Assembly (NCBI GenBank): GCA_964019415.1
Contig: OZ025890.1
Span: 4,805,951-4,869,950 of the forward strand
From: Ianthella basta
Lineage: Eukaryota > Porifera > Demospongiae > Verongiida > Ianthellidae
Direction of reading: 5' to 3'
Length of the DNA: 64,000 nucleotides
Below the pieces are notes generated by a model. It was not told where the DNA came from and made no database searches. It saw only the letters and a program-made list of their open reading frames with translations. A program made the translations under genes and the position numbers. Shown here piece after piece: positions 47,561-62,700 of this stretch; positions within the stretch are counted from its first letter, which is position 1; every line of letters begins with the position of its first letter.

Positions 47561-48327
47561 TAGTCTGGCCCGCTAGACCGTCCCGTAAGCGCCCGGTAGG
47601 CGTGGAAGGGAAGGGACGGTCTAGCGGCAGTATAGATTAGATAACACCTTTGCATTATGGTGCCAATTATTACGTCGCACCTGTCCAGCCTGTCTAGTAC
47701 AGGCTGATTATGGAGGAGTCCTTCGAAGGGGCTGTATCATTCGCTTTGAGTGCACTGGGCAAGTCAATGTCGGTCCTAACGAGACGTCAGAAGGAAGCCT
47801 TGAAGAGCGTCATCAGCCCTAAGGATACCTTCGTAAGCCTGCTGCCGAGTCACTGGACATGGGAAGTCCATCATATTCGAGTGCTGGCCGCATTGTTGCG
47901 AGTACTATGGAGGAATGTTAGGCACTACCTTCTGTGTTGGTAGTGTACTCTTTAGCGGCATTACTGCGTTGTAACAACCTTTGCAGAGGCATGCACGGAG
48001 CTCCATTGTTTCTGACTTCGGGGCTGCAGTTAAATGCTACGAGCTGCGAGGGAGCCTCCACCAGCTGATGTTAGCGCGCCTCGCTTAACCAAGTAGTACG
48101 GTTGTTCTACGGAGCCAATGCAAAGACAGCAGCAACGATCCGCCTCCGAACTCATGGCACACGCTTGCCCCGTCTTCTTCAATCGTCAATGAATACTATT
48201 ACCCGGGATTCCGGGGAAACGGATCTGATTGGTCGAAAAGGTGTTATTTAATCTATACTGCCGCTAGACCGTCCCTTCCCTTCCACGCCTACCGGGCGCT
48301 TAGGGGACGGTCTAGCAAGCCAGACTA
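47561..48327. mobile_element. Mutator-like TIR element, 9-bp target duplication
   Basis: The element is 767 bp with terminal inverted repeats of about 85 bp, from TAGTCTGGC to GCCAGACTA, each containing GCTAGACCGTCCC and GGGACGGTCTAGC. ATCAAATGG flanks both sides exactly (47552-47560 and 48328-48336). Long TIRs and a 9-bp duplication are typical of Mutator-like elements. It contains no transposase, only a piece of a helicase-like frame, so it depends on another copy. It ends 190 bp before U7. Confidence 0.88.
47710..47943 (+). pseudogene. RecQ-helicase-like fragment inside the TIR element
   Basis: The frame from 47710 reads LGKSMSVLTRRQKEALKSVI and SPKDTFVSLLPS, like the Q-motif and first helix of RecQ-type helicases. 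Shortly after, another frame reads TGHGKSIIFECW (from about 47852), an apparent Walker A (GxGKS). A four-base excess between the two frames separates the LP from the TG. No other helicase motif follows, so this is a decayed captured fragment. The family assignment rests on motifs by eye. Confidence 0.5.
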
Positions 48328-48517
48328 ATCAAATGGATGACAAGCGCAGATACTGAACACACCTACGTGCAGAAAAATTATTGCATGCGAAAGGCGGAAG
48401 CGTCCGACAAGCATCCTACGAGTCATGACCGAAGCGCTGACCAGTAGAATCTGGTTACGCCCTGCACGCACCGTCACCGCACACATGCAGTTACTGTACT
48501 TCTGACCAGTGAGAAAG

Positions 48518-51166
48518 ATGCTGAACTCTGAGGACAGCAGAGAACCACATAGTCGCCACCATCATGTGTTTGAGGGCGAACCCTCGACTGCAGACAGGAA
48601 AGAGAATTGTGACGCAGATCGGGTAGGCGGACGGGCCAAGACACTTGCCGCATCGTACGCTACAGTTGCTATGTTCGGCCTGGGTGCCCTCCTGATCAAC
48701 GCCGCTTACTGGGTCCTCAGCAGTCTCACCACCTCCTTCAACGCGGAGCTGGGATCCTTCTCTCTGGCCGCCCTCTACGTCGCCCTCATGAGCTCTACGT
48801 TGCTAGCGCCATCCTTGGTGGCTATTATCGGCTCCAAGACGTGCTCAATCTTCAGCGGTCTTGGCACGCTCCTCTTCACGACCAGCTACTTCTATCCCAG
48901 CTGGTACACAATCATGCCGTCATCGTTTGTGCAGGGCATTGGCTATGGCCTAATGTATACCTCACTCGGCGTCACCAAGAACGATGAAGTTCGGCGAGTT
49001 GTTGAGCGAGCAAAGGTTGACGAGATAACGTACCAGGGACGGTTCAGTGCCATTATCATATTCTCATGCAATTCGGCGGCTGTTGTAGGAGGACTTATTG
49101 CAGTCACTAGCTTGTCCGGGCAGCAGGGTCTCTCCGGACCTGATAACAGTACCTTCCCGCTTGACAACAACACGCACAATGCCACATCTGAGCTAAGCCA
49201 TCGTGTCTGTGTGATGCTTTCCTCCTCGACTGCTGCTGCTTCTGCTAACACCACCAAGTACTACACCTTGGTAGCTGTGTGCACAGGTGTTGCCTTGCTG
49301 TCAGTTGTTATCTTCTCCATCACAAGAGGTGCTACTTACCATCAGTGTAGAATCAGCTCCATGGGTCTGAGAGAAGCACTCTGCGGAATTATCATACATA
49401 CTATGAAGAATGGCGCAGAAGCCTTCAAGCTGACTCTCACCCCAGTGTATACACTTGCTCTTCCCCTGAAAATACTTCATGGGTTAATCACTGGATATTT
49501 CTTTGCCGTTTTTACTAAGGTAAGGTGATGATATTCAGCATGTAAAGAGTTGCACGCACACTCCCACACACCCACATACCCACACACACGCACACACACA
49601 CGCACACACACACACACATTTATACCCTTCAACTGCAGATGTACATCACTGAGTGTATCGGTGTTGAGTTTGTGGGGGTAGCCGTTATTTTGTGGGGTGT
49701 GTTCTCCGGCTTGGGAAGTTTCAGCGGTGGCTGGCTGATGAGGTACATGGCCAGTTATGTCATTGTGGCGCTCACCATTGGGTTAGCACAAACGGGGTCT
49801 ATTGTCTTCCTTATTGCTTGGGTGCGCCAACCGAGCTTTACAGTGGTTACAATCTTGTCAGTCATTTTTGGACTCTGCTACGGAGTAAACAGTGCCACTG
49901 CACTAGGTAAGCTGATTAGCATCTCCACCCCACTACCCACACATGTACACAACTAATTAACAGAGCTCTTTCACTTGTGAATGGTGTCCAATAGTCATCC
50001 TCCTTCCATTCAGTGTACGCTGGCATTGCACCAGAGCACAGCCGGGACATTGGATACAGTGTTCTTATCATGGGATCCTGTGTTGGACACTCAGTCCAGT
50101 ACATTCTGTCAGAGTACATCACCGCTGAGGCCAATTTGTATGTCATTTTGACAGTGTCACTGCTAGCTGTACCACTCTTCAGTGCAGCCGACCTCCACTA
50201 TGGGTCTGGAAGAAATAGACATTGTTGCAGGAAGAAGCAGGCTGTGGAGACCAGTGGCCAGTCCGAACAAGACAGCAAGCCGAGAGGTACGAATACATGA
50301 CATGAACACAATTTCAACAACCCTTTTCTGTCCTTACTAGGAAGGAACACCTCAACATGCAGAAGAAATCATGTGTGACACACACACACATATCAGCTCG
50401 GCGATCAACGCCTTGAGCAAACTGTTTCAGTGTTAAAAGAACAAAGCAGTTGCACAGATGACTGATGGTGACAGTAAGCGCTACACTGCCTAAGGAAAAA
50501 GAAAAGGCAAACATTGCTCCATCCCCAAAATGAACAGTGAAAGTAGTAATTGACCGTCTGCACCTGTGTATTCCCCCTCCCATTATAATTGGGGCTACTA
50601 TACACATGTGTACCAGGTTAGTGTATCCACAGAAGTACCGCAAAATACTCACCGGAACTACTCCAAACTGGCTGCAGCTCAACATACTGGTTTGGCCAGT
50701 TGGTGTGTGTAATTCTAGTAATTTCCTATTGCTACAGACCTGAATATTCACAACAGTATCACACCTAAACTGCACTGTAGTGTAGAAAGGTCCCTGCCTT
50801 TGACTGCGTATAGATGTTTAAACGTTGGAATAGCATTGTTGTAGACTGTGTGGTCCAGCTCCATCTAGAGCACCTAGCATGATGGTTTTCGATGATGGCT
50901 AGTGCAACAGAAACAATCACCGACGTAAATCAAAGCCAGTTTTGGCATGTGAACTAGTATATACAAATATATTGCACACAGCCTGATGAGACGACAACAG
51001 TAGAAATTCGGTTTTGTAAGATGTGGAAGTGACTTAAGCTGCACTCACTATGTGTCAATATGTATCACCACACACACAGCTTGCATGACAGTGCATGTTC
51101 TCTTCATGTGTAGGCCTCGCGGAACGTAGGAGAAGCAGCTTCGTCATAGAGGAGACTGCAGTTTAA
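48518..51166 (+). CDS. U7: UNC93-like multi-pass membrane protein
   Basis: Exons: 48518-49519, 49639-49906, 50014-50286 and 51114-51166. They join to 531 residues. The start is ATG 48518 (MLNSEDSREP); nothing in frame above it is an ATG. It has four exons instead of five, the last one (GLAERRRSSFVIEETAV) replacing exons 4-5 of U2-U5. Family marks: SYFYPSWYTIMPSSFVQGIG, TYQGRFSA, HYGSGRNRHCCRKKQ. The segment from LSGPDNSTFPLDNNTHNATS to about SSMGLREALCG is nearly identical, base for base, to U6, whereas the following 40 residues differ strongly. The last exon is 111 bp from the last recognised exon of the LRRC74-like gene, on the opposite strand, so the two genes converge. Confidence 0.9.
49560..49618. 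repeat. (CA)n microsatellite in U7 intron 1
   Basis: A CA-rich imperfect array just before the exon 2 acceptor, matching the array in U6 intron 1. Confidence 0.85.
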
Positions 51167-51277
51167 GTGTTCTTGATACACTGCTAAATGCGTAGTCATT
51201 GCCACTGTATACATGCATGCACACATAACGCACACCACACACTGCTTGCTGTGATAAATGACGCTGTAGCTACTTAC

Positions 51278-54707
<3,430 letters not shown>

Positions 54708-54824
54708 ATTGTCAAATTGTCATAGAAACAGAATCTATGAATATGATTAGACTATGGTGGGCATCTTTTAGAAGAGGGACATTCTGACTGATGGGCCTCG
54801 GTTGATAGTTTCACATAACGAGAG
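54708..54824. promoter_or_regulatory. Shared divergent promoter region
   Basis: Only 117 bp separate the start codons of the LRRC74-like gene (minus) and SFSWAP (plus). No TATA box is evident. The compact head-to-head layout suggests a bidirectional promoter. Confidence 0.65.
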
Positions 54825-56711
54825 ATGTCTATTCTAGTAGGCTTGGACCACAAAGAAGAGCCAGAACAAGAAAGAGATGAAGAGTTACTGGTATTTGGTT
54901 ACGCCTGTCAGTTGTATAATGACGCGGAAACTGCACTCAAAGAAGACACTGGGGCATTGCTCATCCCATGGATGGGAGAAAGGTCACTCATGATAGACAG
55001 GTGTGTCTGACAGCCACAGGGGTAATCGCAGGCAGAAGGAGGGTAGTGGATGGTAACGCCGTCGTGTGTGCTATGCAGTTTCTAGTTTGCCAATGACATG
55101 TTCAAAACATCGTCAAAATATGCCATTCAGTTGCAAAACGGTACTAAAACTGATCGTGCAAGATAAGAAGCAACAGCAGAATAAGTAAGGGTGGCAAGTG
55201 CACATGTGATAGGACATGATGAAGTTGAATGAATAAATAAATTTAATGGTCCATTCTGTTTGCCTAGCCCGTGCATACAGTGAAGCCTGTCTAAGATGGT
55301 CATTGCGTAATGCAGCCGCCTCTCTAAACCAGCCAGCCTCTCTGGCCCCAAATAGCACTAACACTGCAATGAATCATTGCAGTCTACCTCTGTAATGCAG
55401 CCACCTCTCTATAAAGGCCAACTCCAACTGGTCCATGGGTGGCTGTCTTAGACAGGTTTCACTGTATTACTTGCTTGATAGGATTGGCTCACAGTGTGTT
55501 TGGTACTGTCCCCTCAGGTATGACGGCCGGGCACACCTGTCGGACAAGGCAATGTTCTGTCTCAAGCCGAATATTGTTCGTCGCCTAGCTAAAGAGGAGG
55601 AGGATTTGGAGGCAACTCTGGATGAAGAACGGTACTTGTCACTGAACAGGGACATCATGGAGGAGGAATTGATGAAGGGTGAGAGTTTGACCATGCTGTC
55701 TCAGCATATGTATGTGACGTGTGGTCTCTCTAGTGAATGTAGCATGTGTCACAGTCAGCATTCTCTCCAGGCTGTTGTAAAGGGTACACAACCTCTATAT
55801 AATTGTTCCCTTAAGAACCTAAGTACTTTGAGAAGCATTGAACTGTGACCTACTTGTAGGCGAATACGTAGTTTGTGGGCAATACGTAGCAGATTATTCA
55901 ACAACTGAATGCAGGACGTTTCGGCCCGAAGGCCTTTGTCAGCTGCGTACAAAACTGAGAATGTATGTGATGACGAAATGTATGTAATGAATGTGACCTA
56001 CTTGGAAGATACCTCCATTTGTGTGGTGTGGGTGATAACATTTGCATGCACTACACTCTGTTTCAACGCTGCATTTCAAGGGTCTCCCTGCGTTCAACTA
56101 CTGCAACTAGTGCAGGAAATTGCAGAAATGGTCCAGTACACCCTTCTTAGACTATTATTCAAGGGAGAACACTGATTCATGAGAAGGAATGGATCATAAG
56201 CATTCACAGCAAGGCCCGATGGAAGGAGCTACGATCCGAAGACAAGTCACGATCGGCGTCGTTACTGCCCTTTGACAGTAACGACGCCGATCGTGACCTT
56301 TTTCGACAGGTTGCCTAAGGTCTTCGGATCATAGCTCCTTCCATTGGCTTTGTCTTCGAACGTAGCTCCTTCCATCAGGCCTTGCTGTGAACGCTTATGA
56401 TCCTTTCCTTCTCAGCTATTATCCTTTAATCTAGCAACACTGATTCATATTCATCAATACAACCCCAGTAGTGTGTATACCGGTATTAGCCTCGCACACA
56501 GGCCCTTATTAATCACAGACGTCCTGGGTATGATGCTATGTGAATATACAGTACACCAGCCTATTTGTACATGTCCTTGCCACAAAACATCTCTATAGTT
56601 TGTACAATTGTCCCTATCTCCTGGTCACCTTTTTTTATATGTACGTACATACAAGGCATACGAAGCAACTGAATGTTTGTTCACTGGTACTGTTGCTGTC
56701 CACACACACAC

Positions 56712-56760
<49 letters not shown>

Positions 56761-59700
56761 CACACGTGCACGCACACACACACACGCTGCAGAGGAGGAA
56801 GAAAAGCGCAATAATGAGGCTCTCCAACCAGAGGGTTACTACACTGCAGTGGGATATGAGTATGGGAATGCTTCATCTAAGGAAGGTATGTCTGTGTGTG
56901 TGCGTGCGTGTATGCAGTAAATTGTAGGAGGCTCTCCTTGTGCCTGGGTGATAGCTGATGAACCATTTTACATGTTGCCATTGTGCATTGTTATTGTGGA
57001 AAACCATGTGACTGTTTGTCAGTGGGGTTCACTGTGTGAGCTTGTTCTGTGACTGAGAGGATCTGCACCGTTTCTTTCTTTCATTTCTTTCGTCAACGGC
57101 ACTCAGTTCCCCCCCCCCCCCCCCCGTGTGCATGTACACTATGGTGAACGCCCATGCAACATAGCATGGTGTATGTATAGTGTTAGGTTACTGTAGTGTT
57201 TTGTAGGCCTTATCCAGTGCACTGGCACTATTCTGTAACATACATGCACTAATGTGCATTTGATTCGCGTCAACCAATGCACATAGACAGGATCGCATCA
57301 ACTGCGAACGCTACAAGGCAGCGAAGCATGTACTATCTACAACTAGTTCTGGTGGACGATAATGGCCACTCACACATGGTTCGACTCCATTCAACAACAA
57401 TGAACAAAGATACACCTGCATAGTATACTGTAAGCCACATGCACAATCCAACTGATAGGAGTCACATGATGCGCGCATCCAATCAAAAGGTACAATCACA
57501 AGCATAGCCAGGTAATAAGAATACGAGTAAACCATAGCCCATGTAGCGCAGCAGGCAAACACAGCAGCAGGTTAACAGTCCTACAGACACCTTCGTAGTT
57601 GGGTGAATCTGTGATGGTACTTGGATACAGGACAACAAACATGGCTTGGAGGTGTTGTCATAGCAATGGGGAGGGTTCCTACTAGTTAGAATGTATAGGG
57701 ACACAGTGAATCACCAATTCAGTTAACCTTGCATAAAATTATGATGTGTGCTGGTCAATTAAGCACATTACAGACATCCTGTTTGCTCTAGAATTTTAGT
57801 AACTTGATCATTTTCAGTGCTTCACTGATTAGGAAATGACTTCATGAGTACAGAGTTTAGTCTGGCGGACTAACTTACGTACCTAACCACACAAGAATGC
57901 ATTTTGCTGAGTGTAGTAGGGCTCCGAATCCCACTGAATTTGGACAGCGGGGTTCTCGTCTCAACTAGCATTTGTGTGTATGCCTGTTGGTCATTGTACA
58001 ACTGGCTACAGTGGAACCTGTCTAAGAGGGTCACTGAGTTTGGCAACCACCTCTCTAAAGCGGTCAGCCTCCCTGGCCCCTGATACCACTAGAACATTAA
58101 AGTCTACCTCTGTAGGGCTGTCACCTCTCTATAGAGGTCAGTTAGGACCACAGGTGGCTGTCTTAGACAGGCTCCACTGTACTAGTACAACACTTCAGGA
58201 AGGCAATTGAGTATCATGCCAGCTGGCTACCCTCTGATACACTCTAGCATCATTGCGTCTTCAAGGGGTCACAGTCCTGGTAGGTCCGCCCTCTAGACCA
58301 GTTTCCTGAGCTTCTGGGCAATGTGTGCATAGAGGACTAGGCACCCGCTTCCTTCGCATGTAAATACATCAACACCAGAGCGGCAAGCAACGTAGCTACA
58401 GAGACTGCCTGTGCCGCACAGCTGCTTGGGTCAGGGATTGCAGCTGGGTGGTACTTCCAGTAACCCACCGCAAGATGGCCATGTTGTATACTGTACGTAT
58501 GTACACTTGTAACAATGTGAGGGTATACAGTGGGTCGTTGTGCGTATGTTAGCAATGGGTTACTGAAAGGCAATAAGAAGTATACTTGTGTGGTTGGGTA
58601 AGCTTATCCCCCAGACTAAACTTTGTACCCATGAAGCCACTACTTGGTAAGTAGTCTCGTGCGCCAGCCCCTACTTCCCTTATTGCGCACTATAGAAATA
58701 TATATTCCTTTCCCACAGGAACGGCTGGCGCATGAGACTACTTGGTAAGTGCCTTAGGGTTGAAGCACTGATAATGGTCAAGTCACTAAACTTCTAGAGC
58801 AAAAGGAGTGTCACTAATTGTCATCATCTTTGGTGAAGTTCACTAGCCAATTGAGAGATCAGTAATAATCAAACATTGTGAAAATTATTTGGTATTAACA
58901 GTAGATTGATCCTTCTTTGGATGAGTGAGCACATCAATAGGCAATTCTCAATTCAAAGCAATGTTTTGCTTGTCACACGCTTCATCAGGCAACAAAACTC
59001 ATTTGTTTTGTTGCATGATGAAGCTCGTGGTAGATGAAACATTGCATTGAATTGAGATGCGCATACTGATGTGCTCGATCGTCTAAAGAAGGATCAATCT
59101 ACTAATAACCAAACATAACTGTACAACCACTGTTGTCAGTGGTTGGGTGTTGAGTGCATCATTGTATATTGTATAATATGTTTGTGATACAGTAAAATGA
59201 ATCCACTAAATTGGGGTTGCAAATGAAACTGAGGGGAAAAATGGCAGTCAACTCAAGTGCTGTTTATCCATCTGCATACATACATACGTACATGTATGAG
59301 AACCCTGAGTAGCACTTATAGTCACTGTGGGTTGTTGTATGCAATTATTAGTTGCCATGGTAACATAGTTACCTAGCGATAGGTTACTGAAAGCACTAAG
59401 TAGCATTCTTGTGTGGTTAGGTAAGGTTGTCCACCAGACTAAACTTTGTACCCATGAAGCCATTTCCTGATCAGTGCTAATGGGTGAAGCACTGAAAATG
59501 ATTAAGTCACTAAAAATTCTAGAGCAAACAGGATGTCTGTAATGTGCTTAATTGACCAGCACACATTATAATTTTATGCAAGGTTAACTGAATTGGGGGT
59601 GAGAATGAGACAGACAGGAAAATTGCAATCCGTGCATGACCTGCTCTGCCATCTATAAAAGAACCCTGAGCAGCACTTGTGTTCACTCACATCACTTGGA

Positions 59701-62700
59701 TATCTGGATTCTGGACTGATCACAATATAGCAAGACTCTGACATCCTCGGTGCAATGAAGCAGTTTTCATCAGTGAAATTGCTGTTTTGCACTGCTCTCT
59801 TTCTGTGCTGGACAAGCCAGGCTCTCTCCCAGTCTGTTGACAATGACACTCAGTGTTTCTCCAGTCCAACTGGGGAGCTGGAGTTCACTGCTCGTGTTCG
59901 TGGAGTTCCTGGTCCAGAGGGACCAAGAGGAGAGAAAGGAGACATAGGAAGTATTGGACCAAGAGGACAGAAGGGTGACACTGGGTTGCAGGGGAAGAAG
60001 GGGAACAACGGTGACACTGGACCTATGGGACAACAAGGGCAGAAAGGAGAGGAAGGCAGCAGTGGACAGAAAGGGGAGCCAGGTAACACTACGCTGACTC
60101 AAGAAGAGTTCAACAAAGTTATTGAAACACTGAAGGATGCAATCTGCATTAAAGGTCAGTATGCATCATTCCCAGCAACTTCCTGCAAGGAAATTTATGA
60201 CTGCAATCCGAACACTCCATCTGGATACTACTGGGTCGGCACTGAAGGGCGGCCACAGAGGCTCTATTGTGGGATGAACATGACTCGGTGCGGCAACATC
60301 ACAGGAGGATGGACAAGAGTGGCACATGTTGACATGAAGGAGCAACAGACCTGCCCCTCCCCACTCAGGACCCTCACATCTCCCAAGAGAATGTGTGCGC
60401 AGCAACAAACAGCAGCAGGTTGCTCTTCAGTCCGATATCCCACCCTGGGCCTCCCCTACACTAGAGTCTGTGGACAGGCTGTTGGGTACATGTACTGCTC
60501 CACTGATGGGTTGGATGCTATTGCTACAACTAAGACCATTGACAGCCCCTACGTTGATGGGCTCTCCATCACATACGGCAGCCCTCGACACCACCTGTGG
60601 ACCTATGCTGCTGGTCATAATGGTCGATGTCTCTGCCACCCAAACAGTTTCGCCTCACAGTCACCATCCTTTGTGGGGCAGCACTACTACTGCAATGGGT
60701 GGCCTCAACAATATATTTGTAAGTGGTACCCTGATTACCCACTCTGGGATGGTGAAGGATGCCCTGCTGGCAACACCTGCTGTAACCCACCAAACTTGCC
60801 GTGGTTTCACAGAACACTCCACACACCGATCACTGATGACATCGAAGTGAGGTTGTGCCGTGATCAGGAATCAACCAATGAAGACGTTGGAGTGGAATTA
60901 ATGGAACTCTACGTTTACTGAACTGAGTGACTGAAATGATAAGTGTCTTAGGCCCTTAGCTGTAGTGTAGAACTCAATAGACCATTCACACATATCCTTG
61001 TAATACACTCAAGTATGTAGTGTGCTTGTGTATTCATCTACAGAGTATTCGGTACATCGTGTTGTCCCTGGTTAGTCTAGTGTGGAAGCACCCATTCCTC
61101 ACCTTGCATGCCTACTGCATGATGAACAGTCTAGATACCTCTAAAGCTCCACTGCATAATTACGTATACTGTACACTAGAAAGAATAAAAATTTTCTACA
61201 AAAACTACTAAAGATGTAGGGCTGGCATAAAACAAGGAAAGGCTACTAGCTACACAGTGGAGCATTCACCATTGTCCCTACATTGAAGAGTGTTGCACCA
61301 TATAGTACTACACTCTTGCATGTAGGGACAATGGTGAATGCTCCGTTGTGTAGAAACGCAAAACACAGAAGAAGGCATCGATGCTTTCTACACGATGGTG
61401 CCCTGGCGCTTGGACATGGTTAGCTCTGTAAACTGTACAGCCTCCCTTCCTGGCTGGCGGTTCCATTAGTTGGTTCTTGCTTCTATTCAGGAGTAGCGCT
61501 ACTTTTCGTTTGTATTACAGCATACAAACAACCATGGCCATCCCTACATAGACAGCAGTACCGTGCTGTCTGATAGGCAAATAGAATGAAATTTGTGTGA
61601 TTAGTAATAGACGAGCGTATCAGAAGAGTAAGCAATTCTTGAGTGAAACACAAGGGCTTTCAGCAGTTACGATGAATGTAACGGACAAAGACCTTCATGG
61701 TGGAATCGTTTCTTTCAGTTTGCACTGTCCAACTTTCGCATTATGCTGCGAGTGTTACGTAGCTCAGTAGTCATTTACCTCATCTACTCTGTAGCAGTGA
61801 TCCTCTATGACATCAGGCATACCATATTGTCTCTAATTATTAGTGGTTGTGAGAATATTGACCATCCCACTACAATTCACCAATTCATCACCGCACATAC
61901 TGACATTCCTGAGTTGACTGAGCAAAATGTAAAAGATGTGTACTAATGTATGTAGTCAGTAAAGTGTGTTTAACCTGAAGTGGTGATCGACAGCATTAAA
62001 AGCAACTTGTGTGTCTTCATGCTTGCATGTATGTACTAGTTGGTCACTCTGCTGGATGTAGTGTGCTACGGAAGTGTGTGGTATGGACCAGTTTGAAGAA
62101 GGCTGTATCTTGCTGTGGTTGTCGTATTCTCATCCTTCCAGGCTCCGCCCCCAAGCCACCCCCTGCCCCGCCCATGTCCAGTGTCCTTGTTGACCAGAGC
62201 TCTGAGGAAGATGCATTTGTGCCTCCCGAAGGACTCCCACTCCCTGCAGGGATGGCTACTGTGAGTCCTTGAACAAGAGACGCAGTCAAGTGTGGGCTGC
62301 ATACATCTCAGTCAATAGCTACGGTCAAGCTGTATTCTCTTGTTTCACAATCTACTGTTTGTTAGTATTAGGCTCTACAGGCCACTGTATGTATAGTTTT
62401 GTGTATGATCTGTATAATGTACAGTGGGACCTGTCTAAGATGGTTGATGAGTTAGGTAGCCACCTCTCTAAAGCAGCCAGCCTCCCTGGCCCCAAATAGC
62501 ACTAACACATTGCAATATACCTCTGTAGAGTAGCCACCTATGTATAAATGTACTGACTGAGTTTAGAACTGGCCCACAGATGGCTGTCTTAGACAGGTTC
62601 CACTGTATGACAATTACAAATGTCACATGTACGTAGACCCACGTGTGTACTATAGTGTGCATGTACCACAGTGTACTGTACGTAGCCTGTAGTCTCCTGT

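Noticed and set aside
50653..50741. Candidate terminal exon of the LRRC74-like gene
   Set aside because: It has an acceptor and a GTGAGT donor in the right phase, but the translation (VCSNRKLLELHTPTGQ) does not look like the usual end of the family, and a further exon would still be needed.
56181..56447. Interpreting the GATCGGCGTCGTTACTG palindrome as a regulatory or replication site
   Set aside because: It is the inner part of a longer foldback with probable target duplication, so a mobile element explains it better.
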